DNA from: Gammaproteobacteria bacterium
GTDB taxonomy: Bacteria > Pseudomonadota > Gammaproteobacteria > Steroidobacterales > XN24
Direction: 5' to 3'
Length of the DNA stretch: 64,000 nucleotides
Assembly (NCBI GenBank): GCA_024640085.1
Contig: JAHEFR010000004.1
Span: forward strand, 1 to 64,000
Positions within the stretch are counted from its first letter, which is position 1; each line of letters starts with the position of its first letter. The translations under genes and the position numbers were made by a program. This document shows positions 37,608 to 46,761 of this stretch, piece by piece. The notes beneath the pieces were generated by a model, which was not told where the DNA came from, made no database searches, and worked only from the letters and a program-made list of their open reading frames with translations.

Positions 37608-38902
37608 CGGGCGTGCTGGGCGGGCTCCTGGGCAGCCATCGCGGGCGAGTATAACCCAATCGACTCCATGGCCGGCCCGACCACGTGGAAGGATCCGAAC
37701 ACGACGATCCGGTCTCCCGGCATACTGCGGCTCGCAGCGAGTCCGCAGGCCTCAGATACGCCGGCGCAAACCTGGATGACATCTACCCCCGCGGCGGCCA
37801 CCTGGGCTGCGGTCTCCTCGGCGGAGGCGCCCCGGGACCCTCCCAGGCCGGCGATCAGCCACTCGTCCACGTGGGGCTTCATTATGGCTGCCACGCCGCC
37901 GATATCCTTGTCCGCAAGCATCCCGAAAACGGCCCGCGTGGTGCCGGCGCAGGCCTCGCCGGCCAGGGTCTCCGACAGAAGCTCGGCGCCCTGCACGTTG
38001 TGCGCGAGATCCAGAATCCATTCCACCGGACCACCGATCTTCTGCAGCCTGCCGGGCAGGCTCAGGTCGGCGATGGCTCGGGCCACAACCTGCGGGCCGG
38101 GCCGCATGCCCGCCAGCCGCATCGCCCTCAGACCGCTGGCCGCGTTGACGACCAGTGCCCGGCGCAGCGGCCCGTAGGGCAGCGGGCCAAACGGCGCACC
38201 GGGTTCTTCCAGCCACCAGTCATCCACTTCCTCGCGAACTGACCAGTCGTGGCCCAGTGCACGGATCGGGGCCCCGCGCTCCTCCGCGACCCTGAACACG
38301 GATCGAGGCGGTGTCGGGTCGGCCAGCACCACCGGTCGGCCGGTTCGAAAGATCCCCGCCTTCTCTGCGCCGATCGACTCCCGGTCAAAGCCCAGCCAGG
38401 CCTGGTGATCGAGCCCGATACTGGTGAGAACGGCGACATCGGCATCGATGATATTGACGGCGTCGAGTCGCCCTCCGAGGCCCACCTCAAGGACGATCAA
38501 CTCGGGCGCCGTGTCGGCGAATATCCTGAGGGCAGCCAGGGTGCCGAATTCGAAGTAGGTCAGGGGTACACCGCGACGGGCATCGTCCACCGACTCGAAG
38601 GCCTGAATCAGAGTCGAATCGTCGACCGGTCGGCCGTCGATGCGGACCCGCTCGTTGTATGCAAAAAGATGCGGGGACGTAAAGGTGCCGACGCTGATGC
38701 CGGCGGCCACGGCCACGGCCTCGATGACGGCCACGCAGCTGCCCTTGCCGTTGGTGCCCGCCACGGTAATCACGGGCGATCCGGGAGGAAGGGGAGGCAA
38801 TCTCCGATACACCGGCCTTATCCGCTCCAGGCCGAGTTCGATTTCCCGTGGATGCAGGGACTCCTGCCAGCGCAGCCAGCTGTCCAGGTCGGGGAGTTTC
38901 AT
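37604..38902 (-). CDS. folC: Folylpolyglutamate synthase/dihydrofolate synthase
   Basis: A 432-residue Mur-ligase family protein. P-loop VAGTNGKGSCVA is near residues 47-58, TSPHLFAYNERVRI follows, and EVGLGGRLDAVN and TSIGLDHQAWLG are the FolC signatures. It adds glutamate to dihydropteroate and folates. It starts 7 bp after accD and overlaps the SPOR-protein gene. Confidence 0.96.
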   Translation of the reverse strand: MKLPDLDSWLRWQESLHPREIELGLERIRPVYRRLPPLPPGSPVITVAGTNGKGSCVAVIEAVAVAAGISVGTFTSPHLFAYNERVRIDGRPVDDSTLIQAFESVDDARRGVPLTYFEFGTLAALRIFADTAPELIVLEVGLGGRLDAVNIIDADVAVLTSIGLDHQAWLGFDRESIGAEKAGIFRTGRPVVLADPTPPRSVFRVAEERGAPIRALGHDWSVREEVDDWWLEEPGAPFGPLPYGPLRRALVVNAASGLRAMRLAGMRPGPQVVARAIADLSLPGRLQKIGGPVEWILDLAHNVQGAELLSETLAGEACAGTTRAVFGMLADKDIGGVAAIMKPHVDEWLIAGLGGSRGASAEETAAQVAAAGVDVIQVCAGVSEACGLAASRSMPGDRIVVFGSFHVVGPAMESIGLYSPAMAAQEPAQHAR

Positions 38903-38909
38903 CGGATTA

Positions 38910-39776
38910 TCAGTCGGTGACGGGGGCAGGCTGACGAGTCATCATGGCGAGGAGCGACGCGAGCCGCTCGCGCAGCTGCCTCCGGTCCACGATCATGTCG
39001 AGCGCCCCATGCTCGAGCAGGAATTCGCTGCGCTGAAACCCGTCTGGCAGAGTCTCGCCGACAGTCTGCTGGATTACCCGCGGTCCCGCGAATCCGATCA
39101 ACGCCCGGGGTTCAGCGAGATTCAGGTCTCCCAGCATCGCCAGGCTGGCCGATACACCGCCGGTCGTCGGGTCGGTCATCACGGATACGAAGGGCACGCC
39201 CGCCTCCGCCAGCCTCGCCAGGGCGGCGCTCGTCTTGGACATCTGCAGCAGCGAGAACAAGGCCTCCTGCATGCGCGCGCCGCCGCTGGCCGAAAAACAT
39301 ATCAGCGGGATCCGGCGGGACAGCGCCTCGTCGGCTGCCCTGACAAATCGCTCGCCAACGACCGATCCCATCGATCCGCCCATGAATCTGAACTCGAATG
39401 CACAGGCGACCACAGACATTCCGAAGAGCTGACCACTGGCGGCGACAAGGGCGTCATTCTCGCCTGTTGACTTCTGTGCCTCCTGGACGCGGTCCCGGTA
39501 GCGCCGGCTGTCCTTGAACCGCAACGGATCCTCAGGAGACAGATCCGCGCCGATCTCGGCCTGGGATCCTTCGTCCAGGAACAGATCCAGGCGCAACCTG
39601 GCGCCGACGCGCATGTGGTGGTCGCACTTGGGACAGACGTAGGCGTTGCGCTCGACTTCTGCGCGATAAAGCACCGAGCTGCAGGCGGGGCACTTGGTCC
39701 ATATCCCCTCAGGCACCGACCGCTTGCGTCGCTGCGTCTTGATTCGCGAGGGCATGATCTTGTCGAACCAGGTCAT
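38910..39776 (-). CDS. accD: Acetyl-CoA carboxylase carboxyltransferase beta subunit
   Basis: 288 residues from the ATG at 39776 ([14 protein letters not shown]); the open frame extends 11 codons upstream without homology. The zinc ribbon CPAC/CPKC (about residues 29-51) is followed by the carboxyltransferase core with [34 protein letters not shown] and [14 protein letters not shown]. With AccA it transfers carboxyl from biotin to acetyl-CoA. In many relatives trpF lies between truA and accD; here the gap is 85 bp and trpF is absent. Confidence 0.96.
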   Translation of the reverse strand: MTWFDKIMPSRIKTQRRKRSVPEGIWTKCPACSSVLYRAEVERNAYVCPKCDHHMRVGARLRLDLFLDEGSQAEIGADLSPEDPLRFKDSRRYRDRVQEAQKSTGENDALVAASGQLFGMSVVACAFEFRFMGGSMGSVVGERFVRAADEALSRRIPLICFSASGGARMQEALFSLLQMSKTSAALARLAEAGVPFVSVMTDPTTGGVSASLAMLGDLNLAEPRALIGFAGPRVIQQTVGETLPDGFQRSEFLLEHGALDMIVDRRQLRERLASLLAMMTRQPAPVTD

Positions 39777-39861
39777 CGAGCCGAAAATCTCTCCATCTCC
39801 GGGGCCCATCTCCCGGCGGATTCAGGTCGCCGCATCATAGCGCAAACGGCCACCGATGCGC

Positions 39862-40650
39862 TCAGGCCGTGCCACCGGGTATGCCCTCGTGGAGTGGTTC
39901 CGGGATCGGCAGAAGCGGGCCATAGTCCACGGAGACGAAGTAGAGCCCGTCCGGGGGCGCGGTCATGCCTGCGCGGCGGCGGTCTTTTCGATCCAGCACC
40001 TCGCCGACCCAGTCCGGGTCGGCTTCGCCGGTGCCGACCTTCGCCAGCGTCCCGGCTACGTTGCGTACCATGTGGTGCAGGAAGGCGTTGGCGGTGATCT
40101 GCACGCACACCAAAGCCCCGCGGCGCGTTACGGACGCTTCGGTTACCCGCCGCACCGGGCTCCGGGCCTGGCACCCTGCCGCCCTGAACGAGGAGAAGTC
40201 ATGCTCTCCCAGCAGGTGCCGGACTGCGACCTGCATGATGTCCACGTCCAGAGGACGACGACGCCACCAGGTCCGCCCTGCCAACAAGGGGGATCGCACC
40301 CCCGCGTTGTAGATCACGTACCGATAAGTCCGGGACAGCGCGGAAAATCGGGCATGGAATTCATCGCTCGCCTCCAGCGCCCAGCGGACGCTCGCATCCG
40401 CCGGCAGACTGGAGTTTGCGCCCAGGGTCCACGCGGTCACCGGACGCCGGGCATCGGTGTCGAAATGGACCACCTGTCCCAGGGCGTGCACGCCGGCATC
40501 TGTCCGCCCCGCACAGGTGACCCTGATCGACCTGGCTGCCACCCTGGAAAGAGCCTCTTCCAGCGCGCCCTGTACGGTGCGCTCCCCCTGCTGTACCTGC
40601 CAGCCGGAGAATCCGCTACCGACGTACTCGATACCCAGGGCGATCCGCAC
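39862..40650 (-). CDS. truA: tRNA pseudouridine(38-40) synthase
   Basis: 262 residues. The catalytic Asp is D51 in CAGRTDAGVHA. GTPFSGWQ-like GSGFSGWQVQ at the N-terminus and AFLHHMVRNVAGTL near 190-205 are the other TruA signatures. It isomerises U38-U40 in the anticodon arm. It starts 3 bp after the EcfT-like gene. Confidence 0.95.
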   Translation of the reverse strand: MRIALGIEYVGSGFSGWQVQQGERTVQGALEEALSRVAARSIRVTCAGRTDAGVHALGQVVHFDTDARRPVTAWTLGANSSLPADASVRWALEASDEFHARFSALSRTYRYVIYNAGVRSPLLAGRTWWRRRPLDVDIMQVAVRHLLGEHDFSSFRAAGCQARSPVRRVTEASVTRRGALVCVQITANAFLHHMVRNVAGTLAKVGTGEADPDWVGEVLDRKDRRRAGMTAPPDGLYFVSVDYGPLLPIPEPLHEGIPGGTA

Positions 40651-40653
40651 CGG

Positions 40654-41331
40654 CTACACCCAGAGAAGGCCGAACAGTCCAGCCAGCACCACGGCCAGGG
40701 CGAGCCATTCGGCGGCCTTCGGTCTCGGCAACCCCGGCAGGTCTGCCTGCGGCGGCGTATGGGTGGCGCCGGTTTCGATCTCCCGCACCAGTTCCGCAGC
40801 GGCCACCGACCAGCCCGACAGGTCCCTGCCCTTGATGCCCGCACGCCCGGCGGCCTGCGCCACCGCGTCGGCGGTGCGCGGCACGGCCTCCAGGGTCAAT
40901 GCAACGCGCCGGGAGAAGCGCTCGGTATCCACACCCAGCCAGGCCAGGGGGCTGAGGCACAGGGCGACGGCGGCGGCAAGTTCCGGGGCGGGCGTGGTCT
41001 GGCGGATGAGCTCCACGGTACAGACCAGCAACACCAGCACACCGGCGCGTCGCAAGGCAAGTTCAACGTCGGACCAGCCGGGCAGTATGCCCCACCGGGC
41101 GGTCGGGTCGGGCTCCGGGGCAACAAAGAGATAGATGACGGCAAGGGACAAGAGCAGCCACCGGATGCGGCGGAGTGCCCGAAACGCCTGCGCGAGTGAG
41201 GTCGATTCCCACGAGGCGGCCAGGATGCCAAGCACCGCGGCCAGACAAAGTTGGGCCGACAGGCTGTAACGGAACAGGGCAGCCCCCAGGGCCAGCAGGG
41301 CTACCAGCCGAAAGACAGGAGGAAGTCGCAC
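40654..41331 (-). CDS. EcfT/CbiQ-like membrane protein (orphan T component?)
   Basis: 225 residues with several hydrophobic segments (about 8-40, 58-75, 90-108, 205-223). The middle region, RRAGVLVLLVCTVELIRQTT then LSPLAWLGVDTERFSRRVALTLEAVP, resembles the coupling-helix region of EcfT/CbiQ T components of energy-coupling-factor transporters. The conserved A-R-G coupling motifs are only weakly seen (AAGRAGIKGR). No ECF ATPase or S component is adjacent. It could work with a housekeeping ECF ATPase elsewhere, or have another role. It sits between fimV and truA. Confidence 0.65.
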   Translation of the reverse strand: MRLPPVFRLVALLALGAALFRYSLSAQLCLAAVLGILAASWESTSLAQAFRALRRIRWLLLSLAVIYLFVAPEPDPTARWGILPGWSDVELALRRAGVLVLLVCTVELIRQTTPAPELAAAVALCLSPLAWLGVDTERFSRRVALTLEAVPRTADAVAQAAGRAGIKGRDLSGWSVAAAELVREIETGATHTPPQADLPGLPRPKAAEWLALAVVLAGLFGLLWV

Positions 41332-41377
41332 CGACCCGATCTCCCTGCCAGACGCCGTCGCTGGCGCCCGTGGGTCG

Positions 41378-44263
41378 TCAGCTCAAGCCATCCAGAAGCT
41401 GGCGGGCTTCTTTCTGCTGAGCGTCATCGCCCTCGTCAATGACTTCTTCAAGGATACTGCGCGCGCCGTCAGGGTCACCCATGTCCATATACGCCCTGGC
41501 GAGATCGAGTTTTGTCCCGACCTCGCTGAGCGTGACATCTGAAGGCTTAACCTCCGGCATCTCCCGCGTCGGCTCCATGTCGTCGGCGCGTCCGATCGGA
41601 GCGATCTTGGTCTCGTCGTCGTCGCCGAAGATCTCCTCGATCAGCGTGTCGGCATCCGGGCCCTGGCCGGCAATCGGGATCTCAGCGGTCTTGTCCAGGT
41701 CGTCATCGTATGAAGCGGTCAGGTCATCCAGATCCAGATCGTCCTCGCTCAACGCCTCGATCTCACCGGTATCCTCATCGGTCACCGCCGCGACATCGAG
41801 CGCAGGCAGTTCCTTGGTCTCGCCGGCGCTCTCCAGGTCCTCGATATCCAGGTCTTCAGCTCGGATCACCGCGGTCTCGTCGTCGGCCGCCTGGTCCACC
41901 CGATTCAGCACCTCGGTCAAGCCGGTCTCTTCTTCGGGCTCCCCTTCCATCACCTCGGTCAAGCCGGTCTCTTCTTCGGCCTCCGCGGCATCCGCTTCCA
42001 TCACTTCCGTCTGGCCGGTCTCGTCCTCCGGCTCATCGGGCCGGTCCAGCACTTCGGTCTTGCTGGTCTCCTCGGCTTCCGCGGCGGAGGGTTGCTCGTC
42101 TTCCCGGTCACCTTCTCCCAGCGGCAGGTCCACGTCGAGGCCGAGCTCTTCTATCTCAAGCTCCGCGGTGGCATCGGGCGAGGGCGTTGCCTCCCCCATC
42201 TTCACCATCGGGATTTCACCGGTGCTGCCGACGTCGAAGTCGATGCTGTCAGATTCGCCGCCACGGCCAGATTCCGGACCAAGATCGAAATCGAGATCGG
42301 CCGCATCGCTGGCGCCGGATTCAGACGGGGCACCGCCTTCCCCTTCAGCCGGGCCGCCCGTGAACAGCTCTGCATCGGGGCAGATCTGCCGTCCCATGAT
42401 CGCAACTCGCTCCCAGTCACTGGATGCCGCCCCGCCGATCCTCGACTGCAGCTCGGTGGCCTCCTGGAGGAATTCGTCCTGCTTGCCCCAAACGAACAGG
42501 ATGTCCAGGAGCTTCATCCTCAGGTCCATCCTGTCGGGCTCACGTTCCACGGCCTTCTGGATCAGGTCTGCGGCCTGGTCGTACAGACCGTAGGCCATAT
42601 GAAAATCGGCTTCGGCCAACGGGTCCGACTGCTCGAGATTAATGCCGGTGGCGCCAGCGATGGTGTCTTCGAAGGGGTAGGCGTACTCGCCCGTCGTGTC
42701 CGGCGTATCGTCATCGGCGGGTTTGACCGCGGGTTTCCGGGCGGGCTCCGGCTCCGGCCGCGGAGCGGGTTCGGGCTCGACCGGCGCTTCCTCTTCGGAA
42801 TCCTCGAATGGCTCGAATTCATCAGGCTCGGCCTGGACGTCCTCGATGGCCGTCGCAGTGGCCGAACTTCCGGCGGCCACGGCCGACGGTGCGGCGCCAC
42901 GCCCGGCGGTGGACGCCCAGCTCTCGTACCCTTCATCCGGCTGGCTTTCCTGCCGGCGCCTCCAGACGACGGCGCCAGCGGCCAGCGCGACGATGACGAT
43001 CAGTAGCCACGTCCACATGGAGCTGAAGATGCCGCCCTCGTCCTCCGGCTCGGCCAGCTTGGCCGGCGGCGGCGCGGGCGGTTCTGCCTTCACGGGTGCG
43101 GCCGGGGTGGTAGCGGGTTCGGTGGCCGTTTCTACGGCCTGCCCCGCGCCGGTTTCGCCGGCGGGAACCTCCGCGCGACCCTCTTCCAGCCCAGCGAGGC
43201 GATCCTGCAACGCGGCGATCTCGCCGTCCTTGAGGGAAATCTCCTGCCGCGTCTCCTCAAGCTCCCGGCGCAGTGACTGGACGGCGGCCAGCAATTCCTC
43301 ATTCAGAGCTTCCTGCTCCGCCCTGTATTCGGCGGCGTTGTCGGCTGATGCCGATGCGCCCTGGCCGGCCACGGCCTCGGGTTCTCGGGAGGGGGGCACG
43401 AGTTTCAGCCTGCTCGGCTCCGGCTCCTCGACCGGGGCCGCCGCGGCCTGACCGGGTTCCGGGACGGCCCTGGTTTCTGCCGCCCGCCTCCAGTCCGTGT
43501 TATGCCGCCTGACCTCGGCCGCGGCCTCGGCGCGACTCAGCCGGCTCATGCCGGAAAAATCCGGCACCTGCAGGCGCGCACCCGCGCGCAGTCGATTGAT
43601 GTTCCCGTCGAACGCATCGGGGTTGGCTTGGAACAGGGAAATCATCACCTGGTTCATGCTCAGTCCCGGATCGGGCCGGACCTGTTCGGCAATACCCCAG
43701 AGCGTTTCGTTACGGCGCACTGGGCCGTAGGTGGTGGGAGCCGCCACCGCCGCCGGACGAGTTTCCTGTCGAGCAGGCTCCTGTCGGGGCCTGGCGATCG
43801 CACCGGCAGAAGGCGCCGGCTGGATCGGCGCTGCGGACGGTGCCTCTACCTGCTCCGGCTCCGGCAGAAACAGGGGGGGGTCCAGCAGGACCGTATATTC
43901 ACGAAGCAGGCGCCCACCGCTGGAACGGGCTTCGATGAGGAATGTCAGGAAGGGCTCGACCACGGGGTCGGGCGACGTGATGCGAACGACGGCCTGACCA
44001 CCCGGCCCGCTCTCTACAGTGAAGCGAAGTTTGTCGAGCATATCCGCCCGGTCGATACCGAATCGCTCGAACACATCCCTTGACGCCACCTCGACTCTCA
44101 GCGAGTTCAGTTCGTCTGGCCCGGAAACACTGACAGCTATCTGGGCATCCAGGCGCTCGTTCAGGTACGAGTTGAGGGTGATGTCTCCCAGGCCCAGCGA
44201 ACTGGCGCTGGCCGGGATCAGGATCAAGGCGATGATGCCTAACCATCGAGAACTAGAAGTCAT
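41378..44263 (-). CDS. fimV: FimV/HubP polar scaffold protein
   Basis: 961 residues. A signal peptide (about 1-21) precedes SLGLGDITLNSYLNERLDA, the FimV N-terminal signature. A LysM domain (about 180-235, RRNETLWGIAEQV) and a coiled coil (about 315-375) follow. One transmembrane helix (about 415-437, MWTWLLIVIVALAAGAVVW) leads to a long acidic cytoplasmic region. The region contains ET-x-x-TEV(M/L) repeats and the C-terminal FimV/TPR-like domain (LDLARAYMDMGDPDGARSILEEV). It organises the cell pole for type IV pili and chemotaxis. Confidence 0.94.
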   Translation of the reverse strand: MTSSSRWLGIIALILIPASASSLGLGDITLNSYLNERLDAQIAVSVSGPDELNSLRVEVASRDVFERFGIDRADMLDKLRFTVESGPGGQAVVRITSPDPVVEPFLTFLIEARSSGGRLLREYTVLLDPPLFLPEPEQVEAPSAAPIQPAPSAGAIARPRQEPARQETRPAAVAAPTTYGPVRRNETLWGIAEQVRPDPGLSMNQVMISLFQANPDAFDGNINRLRAGARLQVPDFSGMSRLSRAEAAAEVRRHNTDWRRAAETRAVPEPGQAAAAPVEEPEPSRLKLVPPSREPEAVAGQGASASADNAAEYRAEQEALNEELLAAVQSLRRELEETRQEISLKDGEIAALQDRLAGLEEGRAEVPAGETGAGQAVETATEPATTPAAPVKAEPPAPPPAKLAEPEDEGGIFSSMWTWLLIVIVALAAGAVVWRRRQESQPDEGYESWASTAGRGAAPSAVAAGSSATATAIEDVQAEPDEFEPFEDSEEEAPVEPEPAPRPEPEPARKPAVKPADDDTPDTTGEYAYPFEDTIAGATGINLEQSDPLAEADFHMAYGLYDQAADLIQKAVEREPDRMDLRMKLLDILFVWGKQDEFLQEATELQSRIGGAASSDWERVAIMGRQICPDAELFTGGPAEGEGGAPSESGASDAADLDFDLGPESGRGGESDSIDFDVGSTGEIPMVKMGEATPSPDATAELEIEELGLDVDLPLGEGDREDEQPSAAEAEETSKTEVLDRPDEPEDETGQTEVMEADAAEAEEETGLTEVMEGEPEEETGLTEVLNRVDQAADDETAVIRAEDLDIEDLESAGETKELPALDVAAVTDEDTGEIEALSEDDLDLDDLTASYDDDLDKTAEIPIAGQGPDADTLIEEIFGDDDETKIAPIGRADDMEPTREMPEVKPSDVTLSEVGTKLDLARAYMDMGDPDGARSILEEVIDEGDDAQQKEARQLLDGLS

Positions 44264-44348
44264 CTCTACTCCCTGGCCCCCGTGCCCTGTCAGGGCGTTA
44301 AAACCGGTCGTCGGACAAATGTGCGCCCGCCTGGCGATTCCCGGAGTC

Positions 44349-44364
44349 TATAAAGTGCTTTATA
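44349..44364. repeat. Perfect AT-rich palindrome in the asd-fimV gap
   Basis: TATAAAG and CTTTATA flank a TG centre. It lies 85 bp before the fimV start in an unusually AT-rich stretch. No T-run follows on the minus strand, so a terminator for asd is less likely than a promoter or operator of fimV. Confidence 0.5.
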
Positions 44365-44384
44365 AAACTGGCCTAACTATAACT

Positions 44385-45413
44385 TTACAGATAGGTTTTT
44401 ACCAACAACTCAGCGATTTGAATACTATTGAGGGCAGCGCCTTTACGTACGTTATCGGCAACGACCCAGAGGTCAAGCCCGCGCGGGTGCGAAATATCCT
44501 CGCGGATTCTGCCCACGTACACAGCATCGTTGCCCGCGGCCTCCGTCACCGGCGTAGGGTAACCGCCGGCATCACGGTGGTCGAGGACCTGAACTCCAGG
44601 CGCGGCCTCGAGCAAGGCCCGGGCATCCCCCGCGCTGATTCGGTCGCGGGTCTCGATGTGGATAGCCTCGCTGTGGCCAAAGAACACGGGCACCCTGACG
44701 GCGGTCGCGTTGACCAGAATCGAGGGGTCGTCGAAGATCTTGCGCGTCTCCCGCAACATCTTCATCTCTTCTTTGGTATATCCGTTGTCCTCCCAGACGT
44801 CGATCTGAGCCAACAGATTGAAAGCGATCTGCCTGGAAGTGGTCATTTCGGCCTCTCTCAGGGGCCGCCCGTTCAACAGCAGGGCTGTCTGACTGGCCAG
44901 GTCCTCGACCAGCTGCCTTCCCGCCCCCGACACCGCCTGGTAGGTGGCCACGTTGATTCGCTCGATGCCCACAGCCCGGTAAATCGGGTTCAGCGCGACG
45001 ACCATCTGGATGGTGGAACAATTCGGGTTGGCGATGACGTTCCGCATCGTGTATCCCGCCAGGGCTTCCGGATTCACCTCGGGCACGACCAGCGGTACGT
45101 CGTCATCCATCCGGAAACACGAGGTATTGTCGATCACGACGCAGCCTGCGTCACCGGCTTTCGGGGCATAAACCGCCGACACCGAAGCGCCCGCCGAGAA
45201 CAGTCCGATGTCGGCCTCTGAAAAATCGAAACCAGCCACGTCGATGACGGGGAGGCTCTTCCCGCGGAATCGGACAGTCGCGCCGGCAGAACGCTCGCTG
45301 GCGAGCGGAAACAATTCCCGCACCGGGAAGTCCCTCTGCTCCAGGATGGATATCATGGTCTCGCCGACCAGACCCGTCGCGCCCAGCACTGCTACCGAAT
45401 AAGAATCACTCAT
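44385..45413 (-). CDS. asd: Aspartate-semialdehyde dehydrogenase
   Basis: 342 residues. NADP loop GATGLVGETM (11-20), nucleophile C132 (NPNCST) and H247 (FFGHSEA) are all present, so it is an active Asd rather than the Usg-1 paralogue that lacks the Cys. The SRQIAFNLLAQID segment fits the short Pseudomonas/Vibrio-type Asd2. It reduces aspartyl phosphate toward Lys, Met, Thr and diaminopimelate. It is upstream of fimV, as in Pseudomonas. Confidence 0.95.
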   Translation of the reverse strand: MSDSYSVAVLGATGLVGETMISILEQRDFPVRELFPLASERSAGATVRFRGKSLPVIDVAGFDFSEADIGLFSAGASVSAVYAPKAGDAGCVVIDNTSCFRMDDDVPLVVPEVNPEALAGYTMRNVIANPNCSTIQMVVALNPIYRAVGIERINVATYQAVSGAGRQLVEDLASQTALLLNGRPLREAEMTTSRQIAFNLLAQIDVWEDNGYTKEEMKMLRETRKIFDDPSILVNATAVRVPVFFGHSEAIHIETRDRISAGDARALLEAAPGVQVLDHRDAGGYPTPVTEAAGNDAVYVGRIREDISHPRGLDLWVVADNVRKGAALNSIQIAELLVKTYL

Positions 45414-45433
45414 GCCCTGTTATCCCACCGCCT

Positions 45434-46603
45434 CTACCGGACGTCGCCCGCAGGGGGCGCCGTGAAATGCACCAGCGAAGCCGCCACGGCCGCCAGCGCT
45501 GCCGCAGCCAGCCATGCTGGCGTCGGCCCCAGATAGCCCCAGAGGTACCCTGCCAACAGGCTGCCTGCGGCACCTCCCAGTCCGAATCCCAGACTGGTGT
45601 ACAGAGCTTGCCCCCTATTCTGCAAACGCCCGCCGAAATACCGGTGCACGAGATAAACGGCGACAGAGTGCGAGATCCCGAAGCCTGCGAGATGGAGCGT
45701 CTGGGCCAGGAGCAGGATCCACGCCGAATCCGGAAACCCGGCTGTCAACAACCACCTTGCAGAGGTGGCGGCAAGCGCCGTCGTCAGCAGTCCGTGGGGC
45801 GACCAACGTTGCAGCAAGCGGGGAGTATAGGCAAAGACCACGATTTCGGCAGCTACTCCCCAGGCCCACATCAGGCCGGCCGTTTCCGAGGAGAACCCAT
45901 GATCCCGCAGGTAGATGGTAAAAAAGACGTAATAGACTCCGAAACTGGCCTGTAACAGCACGCAGCCCGTCAGCAACCCAAGCACCTCCCTGCGCATCAG
46001 TGTCTTCACAAGCCCACCGGTGTCTGCGTGCGTACGGCGGGCCGGCGCCGGCGGAGTCAGCACGATCGCAAGAGCCGCGGCTGCGAGAAATGCCAGGGCG
46101 GCGGCCGGCACCAGGCTGACCCGGTCGCCCGCGAACAGCCACCCCCCAGACACCACCGCAAAGATGAATCCCAGAGATCCCCACAGCCTCATCTTTCCGT
46201 ATCGCTGCGGCTCCGAGCCCAGATGATCCAGCGTGTTGGCCTCGAACTGGGGCAGGATGCCGCCCCATGCGCAACCGAACAGCGCCAGCGAGAGGGCCGC
46301 TGCGGGAAAACTACCGGCCATCGCCACCCCGGCAAAGCAGATCGGCGCGACCACCGCCGCTGAACGCATCAGCATTGTCCGGTGGCCGGTGATGTCGGCC
46401 AGCCACGCCCACAGGCCGGGAGTCACGATGCGCATGGCCATCAGCACCGCCATGAGCTGACCGATCGCCACCGGCTGGAAACCGATGCTGCTGAAGTACA
46501 GGCCCAGGAACGGGAGCAGGATGCCGATGGCCCCGAAGTAACAGGCATAGAACGCGGAGATTCGCGCGAACGGCAGCCGAGGAGTCACCCGGGGCCCGTT
46601 CAC
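45434..46603 (-). CDS. MFS transporter, HcaT/phenylpropionate permease-like
   Basis: 389 residues with about 12 hydrophobic helices. The N-terminal RISAFYACYFGAIGILLPFL and YGKMRLWGSLGFIFAV (the conserved R-x-W-GS-G motif) define the MFS_1_like/HcaT family. FGISHSVAVYLVHRYFGGR is in the second half. The substrate is unknown; family names come from 3-phenylpropionate uptake in E. coli, but no catabolic genes are nearby. It lies between aroC and asd. Confidence 0.85.
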   Translation of the reverse strand: MNGPRVTPRLPFARISAFYACYFGAIGILLPFLGLYFSSIGFQPVAIGQLMAVLMAMRIVTPGLWAWLADITGHRTMLMRSAAVVAPICFAGVAMAGSFPAAALSLALFGCAWGGILPQFEANTLDHLGSEPQRYGKMRLWGSLGFIFAVVSGGWLFAGDRVSLVPAAALAFLAAAALAIVLTPPAPARRTHADTGGLVKTLMRREVLGLLTGCVLLQASFGVYYVFFTIYLRDHGFSSETAGLMWAWGVAAEIVVFAYTPRLLQRWSPHGLLTTALAATSARWLLTAGFPDSAWILLLAQTLHLAGFGISHSVAVYLVHRYFGGRLQNRGQALYTSLGFGLGGAAGSLLAGYLWGYLGPTPAWLAAAALAAVAASLVHFTAPPAGDVR

Positions 46604-46761
46604 TCTCGTCGGGATACGGAGTCCGGGCCAGGCCCGGTGCGAAATCGGCGGCCGCAGTACCCGACCCCATGCCTTGCCGGCGTAGTTCTCCTGAGGGTGC
46701 CGGCCCCCTTTGAATGATCCTTCGCCAAGTGAACTTCGTCCGGCCGCGCTGGGGTCTGCGG

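Noticed and set aside
41439-43451. Ser-rich plus-strand frames opposite fimV
   Set aside because: They are low-complexity shadows of the Glu/Asp-rich fimV repeats.
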